Source: Bimastos eiseni (lineage: Eukaryota > Annelida > Clitellata > Crassiclitellata > Lumbricidae). Taken from it: a DNA stretch of 64,000 bases. Shown here piece after piece: positions 57,448-64,000 of this stretch (the first letter of the stretch is position 1; every line of letters starts with the position of its first letter). A program made the position numbers and the translations under genes. The stretch is taken from NCBI GenBank assembly GCA_959347315.1, contig OY365809.1:2142806-2206805 (forward strand). The letters are read 5' to 3'. The notes under the pieces are model-generated. The model was not told where the DNA came from and ran no database searches. It was given only the letters and a program-made list of their open reading frames with translations.

Positions 57448-57647
57448 NNNNNNNNNNNNNNNNNNNNNNNNNNNNNNNNNNNNNNNNNNNNNNNNNNNNN
57501 NNNNNNNNNNNNNNNNNNNNNNNNNNNNNNNNNNNNNNNNNNNNNNNNNNNNNNNNNNNNNNNNNNNNNNNNNNNNNNNNNNNNNNNNNNNNNNNNNNNN
57601 NNNNNNNNNNNNNNNNNNNNNNNNNNNNNNNNNNNNNNNNNNNNNNN
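57448..57647. other. Assembly gap (200 N)
   Basis: Exactly 200 N characters, a conventional placeholder length. It sits 57 bases before the giant tetranucleotide array, so the true distance is unknown. Confidence 0.99.
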
Positions 57648-57704
57648 CCCTTGTTTATTTTACATATTATTATTATTAAAATATAAAAGATGTAAAATTT
57701 TTGA

Positions 57705-59226
57705 ACTGACTGACTGACTGACTGACTGACTGACTGACTGACTGACTGACTGACTGACTGACTGACTGACTGACTGACTGACTGACTGACTGACTGACTG
57801 ACTGACTGACTGACTGACTGACTGACTGACTGACTGACTGACTGACTGACTGACTGACTGACTGACTGACTGACTGACTGACTGACTGACTGACTGACTG
57901 ACTGACTGACTGACTGACTGACTGACTGACTGACTGACTGACTGACTGACTGACTGACTGACTGACTGACTGACTGACTGACTGACTGACTGACTGACTG
58001 ACTGACTGACTGACTGACTGACTGACTGACTGACTGACTGACTGACTGACTGACTGACTGACTGACTGACTGACTGACTGACTGACTGACTGACTGACTG
58101 ACTGACTGACTGACTGACTGACTGACTGACTGACTGACTGACTGACTGACTGACTGACTGACTGACTGACTGACTGACTGACTGACTGACTGACTGACTG
58201 ACTGACTGACTGACTGACTGACTGACTGACTGACTGACTGACTGACTGACTGACTGACTGACTGACTGACTGACTGACTGACTGACTGACTGACTGACTG
58301 ACTGACTCACTCACTCACTCACTCACTCACTCACTCACTCACTCACTCACTCACTCACTCACTCACTCACTCACTCACTCACTCACTCACTCACTCACTC
58401 ACTCACTCACTCACTCACTCACTCACTCACTCACTCACTCACTCACTCACTCACTCACTCACTCACTCACTCACTCACTCACTCACTCACTCACTCACTC
58501 ACTCACTCACTCACTCACTCACTCACTCACTCACTCACTCACTCACTCACTCACTCACTCACTCACTCACTCACTCACTCACTCACTCACTCACTCACTC
58601 ACTCACTCACTCACTCACTCACTCACTCACTCACTCACTCACTCACTCACTCACTCACTCACTCACTCACTCACTCACTCACTCACTCACTCACTCACTC
58701 ACTCACTCACTCACTCACTCACTCACTCACTCACTCACTCACTCACTCACTCACTCACTCACTCACTCACTCACTCACTCACTCACTCACTCACTCACTC
58801 ACTCACTCACTCACTCACTCACTCACTCACTCACTCACTCACTCACTCACTCACTCACTCACTCACTCACTCACTCACTCACTCACTCACTCACTCACTC
58901 AATCACTCAATCACTCAATCACTCAATCACTCAATCACTCAATCACTCAATCACTCAATCACTCAATCACTCAATCACTCAATCACTCAATCACTCAATC
59001 ACTCAATCACTCAATCACTCAATCACTCAATCACTCAATCACTCAATCACTCAATCACTCAATCACTCAATCACTCAATCACTCAATCACTCAATCACTC
59101 AATCACTCAATCACTCAATCACTCAATCACTCAATCACTCAATCACTCAATCACTCAACCAATCAACCAATCAACCAATCAACCAATCAACCAATCAACC
59201 AATCAACCAATCAACCAATCAACCAA
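57705..59226. repeat. Four-stage tetranucleotide array (ACTG, ACTC, AATCACTC, AACCAATC)
   Basis: Counting in the text gives (ACTG)150 at 57705-58304, (ACTC)149 at 58305-58900, (AATCACTC)32 at 58901-59156 and (AACCAATC)8 at 59157-59220, then AACCAA. Each block is perfect as printed and the 4-nt register never slips over 1.5 kb. The minus-strand frames of SQSV repeats are artefacts. Confidence 0.98.
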
Positions 59227-59239
59227 TTCAATCACGCAC

Positions 59240-59335
59240 TGGAACACTGGATTCGAAGCCTGTACTCTTAGCATTACAAACTTGGCGTTCTATCTATTCT
59301 ATTGGGTTAGTTGCTAATCCACGACGTTGTCTCAC
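59240..59335 (-). mobile_element. Possible tRNA-like / SINE fragment
   Basis: On the minus strand GGATTAGCAACTAACCCAAT, AGAACGCCAAGTTTGTAATG and CAGGCTTCGAATCCAGTG give a plausible B box and T arm with weak A-box matches. It does not close into a full cloverleaf by eye. Confidence 0.35.
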
Positions 59336-59344
59336 AAGAGGATG

Positions 59345-59785
59345 ATTTGCATCACTTCCTCCATCTATAATCTTGGGACCAGAGGTGTAACAAGGTTTTG
59401 AAAGTGGGGAACATAATTTCAAAAATATTGCGCAAAGCGAGTTTACCCCCCGCCCCCACTGTTTGATTATTGCCCCCCAGAAATTTTAGAAATGGGAGGG
59501 CACAAATTATCGTAACAAAAGTCATCTTAAAAAGCCATTGGAGAAACATAATAAAAACAATTTGGGGGCACATTGGGGTACTGAACACTAAAACTGGGGG
59601 CTTTGCCCCCCGTTTTGAAACTGGGGTCGGTGCCTCTGGCTCCCCGCTTGTTATACCTCTGCTTGGGACTGGTAATACCAGATAACAAATAGTGGCTATG
59701 ATGAGAAGTTGGGTCGGTATTTAAAGTTATTTATGTCCTAATTATAATAGCGATTGATTACCTTTCAAGGGTGTCTAAGGAGCGC
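59345..59785 (+). repeat. Family A dispersed repeat split by a hAT MITE
   Basis: CTTCCTCCATCTATAATCTT and GGGAC (to 59379) rejoin after the MITE to CTTGGGACTGGTAATACCAG (59662). This restores the family A core TCCTCC..TAT..CTTGGGACTGG. The copy ends with CCTTTCAAGGGTGTCTAAGG at about 59761. Confidence 0.85.
59380..59661. mobile_element. hAT MITE with exact 8-bp target duplication
   Basis: The left end CAGAGGTGTAACAAG (59380-59394) and the inverted right end CAGAGGTATAACAAG (59647-59661) differ at one of 15 positions. They are flanked by identical octamers CTTGGGAC (59372-59379 and 59662-59669). CAGAGGTGTAA is a canonical hAT-type terminus (compare Tol2-like ends). The interior has CCCCC/GGGGG-rich inverted segments and no transposase. 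It interrupts a family A repeat, so it is the younger insertion. Confidence 0.96.
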
Positions 59786-60044
59786 GTATTCTATGACCAA
59801 TCGCGTACTGGACTCGAACCTTCTTTGGACAACTTCCATAACTTGACGCAGAGACGCAGACGTTTTCTCGAGAGCGGATCGTTCGCAACAGGTTACCATC
59901 GATTTTCTTGCACATGAGTCAAACTGGAAACCCGTTTCAGATATAGTATAATAGCCCCAGCTTGTTTTGAGTCGTGAGCGACTCTGATATATCGCGTGGC
60001 ATTAAATAAGTGCTCCATTATATTTATTAATACCTTACATATAA

Positions 60045-60115
60045 TTAAGTTGTCATTAGCGTCGCCTCCTCCTTTATCCAGACTTGGGACTGGCACTTGC
60101 AGCTGAGGAGTTAAA
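60045..60115 (+). repeat. Family A dispersed repeat, core fragment
   Basis: GTCATTAGCGTCGCCTCCTC, CTTTATCCAGACTTGGGACT and GGCACTTGCAGC match the core closely. Confidence 0.85.
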
Positions 60116-60149
60116 AAAATCTTCGACGGGCAGATATGAACGCTCATCT

Positions 60150-60770
60150 AATTTTCCTGGCAGGTACTTTAAAATATTATGTCCCAACCACTGTCACCCA
60201 ACCCAGCTGAAAGAATATCGTCTACAAGTGGCTAGAAGTATCCGGAAGAAGGCTATAGAGAGTACTAAACAACTGCCCGGCTAACCCAGGCGGTCCTTGC
60301 GCCTTTAAGAAAGGAAGGATACGTGTTAACCCAGGCGGTCCTTGTGCCATAAACAAGAAAAAATAGCGCAAAAAGGTAAAGCATTAAGCTCTTTCTACCT
60401 GCCTCTAATGGTCGCCATAGAAACTGCCTGATGAGTAATGGCTCGTCAGTTCTGGTAGCAGAAATGGAGACCGTGAAGAGGGCGAGACAAACCAGACATC
60501 CACGCTAACACCTGTCTTGTTGTTGCCTTTCAGATCCCTCCAAGACCCGGACGACGATAGACAACACAACAAATTAAGACCAAAGAACCAAAGACGAAGA
60601 AACGAAAGACAGAAAATAAACACTGAACAATCATGTACAAATTAGCCTAAAAAGACTTAGTTCATGTTAGCCATATTTTATTGTGACTATATAATATATT
60701 ATCAGAGCCTGACGCATATCATCCTCGTCATGGATGCGTCGTTAAATAAACTTATATCAGTCAGCGTTAC
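60150..60770. other. Retroelement-like 3' sequence, unclassified
   Basis: TAACCCAGGCGGTCCTTG occurs twice (60285 and 60329). The end GACGCATATCATCCTCGTCA then TGCGTCGTTAAATAAACTTA resembles retroelement 3' tails. No coding domain was recognised. Confidence 0.35.
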
Positions 60771-60889
60771 TTGAGAACCCAGAAGACGTCAGCGGTCATT
60801 GTAGCCATATGATGTCGTTAAACCACCGATAGAGAAGCAAGAACGTGTTACTTTAATTGTTATAATCTCTAATCCGCCAAACAGAGGAT

Positions 60890-61860
60890 GACGATGACGA
60901 TGACGATGAGGTTTTCACAAAGTTTCTCCCCTTTTCTCTGTTCGCGATTGTGTCCATTGCTGGTCTCATATCCATTTCCCTTTCCTTGTGCCTTGTTTCA
61001 CATTATCCATCCATGTTTTTCTCTGTCTCCTCGGCTCTTTTTTTCATGAACTTGGCGAAATAATGCCCTTGCTGGTAATCTTTCCCTGCCCATTCTTTTT
61101 ACATTTCCGAACCAGGTTAGTTTTCTTATTCAGATCTTGCCTATTAGCGTTTCCCTTTGTCCAAGTTCTTCTCTGGTCACCTCATTCCTGATTCTGCCTC
61201 GTCTAGTTCTTCCCGCGATTCTCCTTAGCCAGCTCATTTACGCCACCAGTATTCTTCTATCATCCTCCTTTCGTAGACACCAGCACTCAGCTCCATACAG
61301 CACTGGGGCAACTGATGTCGTGTATAGGTTTGTGTTTGTCCTCTACATCCTGCTCAGTCTTCCGAATACTGTAGATGCCAGACCAGTACTACGCTTCATG
61401 TCCTGTGTGCATTGTCCATCCTCCGTCAGTAATCCTCCCAAATACACAAACTCTGTGACCTGCTGCAGCACTTCACCGTTCAGTATTACCTCCAATTTCT
61501 TGTGCTACTGTCCTATGATCGTCTATACTTTTGTCTTTTTCAGCATTTAGTTTTAGTCCGAACCTTCTCCTACTTGCATTCACTTTGTCCGTCAATTACT
61601 GTACTTGGCCTGGGGAGTCTGCGATCAGATCGATGTCATCAGCGAATCGCAAGTAATTCAGTAGCTGTCCATTTACAGTCACTCCCACCTCTGTCGACTT
61701 CATTGCATGGCTCATTACGACCTCTAGTATTAGGTTGAACAGAACCGGCGACTGCCCGCATCGTTGTCTTACCCCAACCGTGATCCTAAACCATTCCGTT
61801 AGTTCTCCGTCCACCCTTAACACGTGTGGAATTTTCACATGATTCCCAACGTGTTAAGGG
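60890..61860 (-). pseudogene. RTE-like LINE reverse transcriptase relic with FADD box
   Basis: The minus-strand frame 61838-61596 gives VKIPHVLRVDGELTEWFRIT, VGVRQRCGQSPVLFNLILEV and VNGQLLNYLRFADDIDLIAD. The FADD motif is the reverse transcriptase catalytic aspartate pair, and GVRQ.C..SP.LFN is motif 4/B. Further along the minus strand, after frameshifts, QELTDKVNASRRRFGLKLNA and degraded thumb sequence reach about 61140. The RQRCG in place of the usual RQGC shows decay. The 5' half and the apurinic endonuclease are missing. The 6460-7115 relic belongs to a similar element type. Confidence 0.93.
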
Positions 61861-62239
61861 TGTCTAATATCGCTCTCACCATTTTTTGGCTTCATTTCCA
61901 CCGAATCGGACTTGAAAAACCTCAATCGCCTTAATCGCGGTAGATAATTCAGTATGATTTAAAGCGACAGTTATGTTACGCTAGTTTACTGGAGTAAAGG
62001 GAAAATGTGTCAGTTTTGGCCAACGAAACAATAATTATGGCTATCAATTTTACGGGCTCTAGTCAAATACTTTCGATTTTCGCTTTGTCACGCGCTCACA
62101 AATACAGTATACGCCAATTTTCAACTGAGAGATAAGATCGCAGCAGATCATTAGTATAATGATTACTGTTTGCTATTTTTGTACTATTTTGCAATTACTA
62201 GCCCTATATCTAGGGTTGCGGAAGTTTACAAGTTATTAA

Positions 62240-62482
62240 TCTTTCAATCGTTGCCCTCATCAGCGGCAGCCACCGTATAGCACCATGCTTCGAGTACGTG
62301 GGTCCCACGAGCTGGAACAGGCTGAGCAGCCTCCCCATTCACTTCGGGAGGAGCTGCTCTCTCTCTCTCTCCCCTGCTGCCTTCCGGAATCCTCTGAAGA
62401 CTTTCCTGTTCTCCGTTTAACTATATGCTAAGTAGTGAGCGCCTCTGATTCGAATGGCTCTATAAGTGCTCCATTAAGTTTG
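62240..62482 (+). pseudogene. LINE 3'-end relic
   Basis: CACGAGCTGGAACAGGCTGA (a degraded S-WN-L block), ACTTTCCTGTTCTCCGTTTA, CTAAGTAGTGAGCGCCTCTG and GGCTCTATAAGTGCTCCATT match the order of the piece at 62820-62930. Confidence 0.6.
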
Positions 62483-62705
62483 CGATAGTGGCTAATCGGT
62501 TAGAGCGGTGGGCCCGTAACACTCAGTGTGCACTGAGTGAGCGTGTTCGAACCTCGTCCGAGGCGGCAGTCATTGTGTATGGACCTTGAGCAAGTCATTC
62601 GCTCACAATTGCTCTGCGGTACAACTGCAATTGCGCCGTCGAGTCGTGTGCACTTCTGAGCAAAAGATGTTGGAAGAAGGGTGATATCAAATTTCAGAAT
62701 ATTAC
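62483..62705 (+). mobile_element. tRNA-derived SINE, near full-length
   Basis: A box GTGGCTAATCGGTTAGAGC, CACTCAGTGTGCACTGAGTG, B box GTGTTCGAACCTCGTCCGAG, then GACCTTGAGCAAGTCATTCG, CACAATTGCTCTGCGGTACA, GCACTTCTGAGCAAAAG and GGGTGATATCAAATTTCAG. It is the best copy of the family in the window and sits between two similar LINE 3' pieces. Confidence 0.92.
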
Positions 62706-62819
62706 ATTGCATTGTATTATACGCTGTCTTCTCGGTTTGATTGCCCCGGATGTTGACCTGGCAGCGGAACGAAACAGGCTTTGGCTATTGCGGACTGGAT
62801 TTGGTATAGCGCCGGTGTA

Positions 62820-62935
62820 TAGGGTGCTTTCTGTTACGTTTAGCTATGTGCTGAGTCGTGAGCGCCTCCGATCTCGAATGGCGCTATATCAGTTTTCCAT
62901 TGCAATTGCAATTACAATTAATAATCACCATCAAA
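62820..62935 (+). repeat. LINE 3'-end fragment
   Basis: ACGTTTAGCTATGTGCTGAG, TCGTGAGCGCCTCCGA and GGCGCTATATCAGTTTTCCA repeat the 3' sequence at 62410-62475. The tail is a short (TTGCAA/ATTACA)n-like run. Confidence 0.7.
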
Positions 62936-62939
62936 ATAT

Positions 62940-63440
62940 CTATATATGTGTATATATACATGTATATACATGTATATATACATGTGATATATTATTAACA
63001 TTTACGGTAGTTTGCACAAGCGCTAATTACTCATCACGGTTGTGTTATAAATTCAACCCCCTAATTGAACTCAAGCTGATTTCTGTACCCTTGCGATAAG
63101 CCTCTACAGGACGTCCGACACCCTTAGGCCTAAACGGGTCTCCAGTAGTTTGACCTTTTATATGACACCGTCATTGATATATGGATACTCGTATAATAGA
63201 CCTATGCGATTGGGGATTACCCAACGCGGGTCAATGTATTATACTTATTAACCTAAGTCTCTTAATTGACTTTCGCGTATGGCTTTTATATTTATTGGGC
63301 TATCACATCATGAGGGCTTTATAGATCCATTATAGTTGCGTTTTTGGGCAATATACATACATGCATACTATACATGTAGGTGTATAACTTAGATGTGTCG
63401 AATTTATATCTTACGGAACGCAAACGAAAGATCAGACAAA
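62940..63440. other. Intergenic, TA/TACATG patch then unique DNA
   Basis: ATATACATGTATATACATGT repeats lie at 62940-62985. Nothing else is recognised. Confidence 0.4.
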
Positions 63441-63444
63441 TAGA

Positions 63445-63525
63445 TACAGGCAGACTGACAGAAAGATGGACAGACAGACAGACAGACAGACAGACAGATA
63501 GACAGACAGACAGACAAGCATGACA
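63445..63525. repeat. (GACA)n tetranucleotide array
   Basis: About 12 GACA units with one GATA substitution, preceded by diverged GACA units. Confidence 0.9.
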
Positions 63526-63529
63526 CAGG

Positions 63530-64000
63530 CGAAGAATTAGTGAGAGTTAAGAGAGAAAATGAAATACAGAGACGAAGGCAGGTACTCAGACTTATACATC
63601 GAGGTTATCGAGAGGGTCTTTTAGAAACAAAGGATCAGAGATGAATATATTAATTATTGACTGCTAAACCCTCCGTTGGGTCGACCTTCATTCGCGAGGT
63701 GGCAGGTGGCAAACTGAGCCGTAGGACGTGATGGACGCCTTGTATGGCTACCCTACAGTCAAATCGATTCCTGTGATAGTTCACACTATGATCACACTGT
63801 GTTTTGTCAATTATTAATAAGCGTTGATAATTAATATTATCGATATGCCCATGCAGACAAAAAGCTTTGTAGTTTAAAAACAGCAGTTAAAACTGTACTA
63901 CCCAACCAACTTATGGCAATTACATCGTTTGTTTACATTGTGTAGAAGCCGCGTGCATGTAATTTATGGTTTTGATGCGATTGTCGCAATTTACGAACTA
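63530..64000. other. Intergenic, nothing recognised
   Basis: No gene or repeat is identified up to the window end. Confidence 0.4.

Noticed and set aside
57660..58314. Two minus-strand open frames of over 200 codons made of SVSQ repeats
   Set aside because: They are the (ACTG)n array read in different phases. There is no initiation context, and the same sequence is open in several frames.
62483..62570. Functional tRNA gene
   Set aside because: A and B boxes are present, but acceptor and anticodon stems do not pair and the sequence continues into a SINE body shared by other copies.

Overview
This window is animal nuclear DNA. It contains one convincing protein-coding gene in a canonical GT-AG exon structure, surrounded by retrotransposon and DNA-transposon debris and by unusually abundant simple repeats. 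The repeat content (CR1/L2-like and RTE-like LINE fragments, tRNA-derived SINEs, hAT elements, tetranucleotide arrays) and the gene itself suggest a marine invertebrate such as a non-vertebrate deuterostome or a lophotrochozoan. The sequence alone does not let me name the phylum.

The gene is a ladybird (Lbx) NK-like homeobox gene on the + strand. Exon 1 (12276-12729) carries an EH1-like repressor motif, an acidic tract and the SPLxAL..SKTF-like region. A 16.6 kb intron (12730-29295) follows, and exon 2 (29296-29888) carries the homeodomain and a Ser/Ala/Glu-rich tail. The exons join in phase 1 to give 348 codons. Upstream (about 10.8-12.3 kb), within the intron (23.0-23.5 and 27.4-27.8 kb) and downstream (31.2-32.5 kb) lie GC-richer, non-repetitive stretches with homeodomain-, TCF/LEF- or CTCF-like motifs. 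These are candidate cis-regulatory modules, not demonstrated ones.

Layout: 0-10 kb is intergenic with trinucleotide and tetranucleotide arrays, a MITE with 28-bp perfect inverted ends (4074-4498) and an RTE-like LINE relic (6.5-7.1 kb). 10-33 kb is the Lbx locus; its intron is loaded with TA, TATG, TCTG/TCTA, GACA and CT arrays plus SINEs. 33-44 kb holds a hAT transposase relic, a pair of inverted 16-bp tandem arrays, an internally deleted hAT element (40468-41283), an L2/CR1-like LINE (41.4-42.1 kb) and a hAT MITE (43285-43600). 44-57 kb is a graveyard of LINE 3' ends, two of which share a conserved C-terminal domain followed by (AAT)n. 57.4-59.2 kb has a 200-N assembly gap, then a 1.5 kb four-stage tetranucleotide array in one unbroken 4-nt register. 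59.4-64 kb has a textbook hAT MITE with an 8-bp target duplication, an RTE-like reverse transcriptase relic and a full SINE.

The most novel-looking items are the dispersed repeat called family A here (about 110-bp monomers, at least 15 copies, sometimes in tandem, often associated with an AAAGGTGTCT terminal motif), the four-stage array at 57705-59226, the inverted 16-bp arrays at 33766-34224, and the TCF/LEF-site cluster downstream of Lbx. No ribosomal RNA gene, intact tRNA, CRISPR array or prokaryotic-type operon is present. All similarities were judged by eye.
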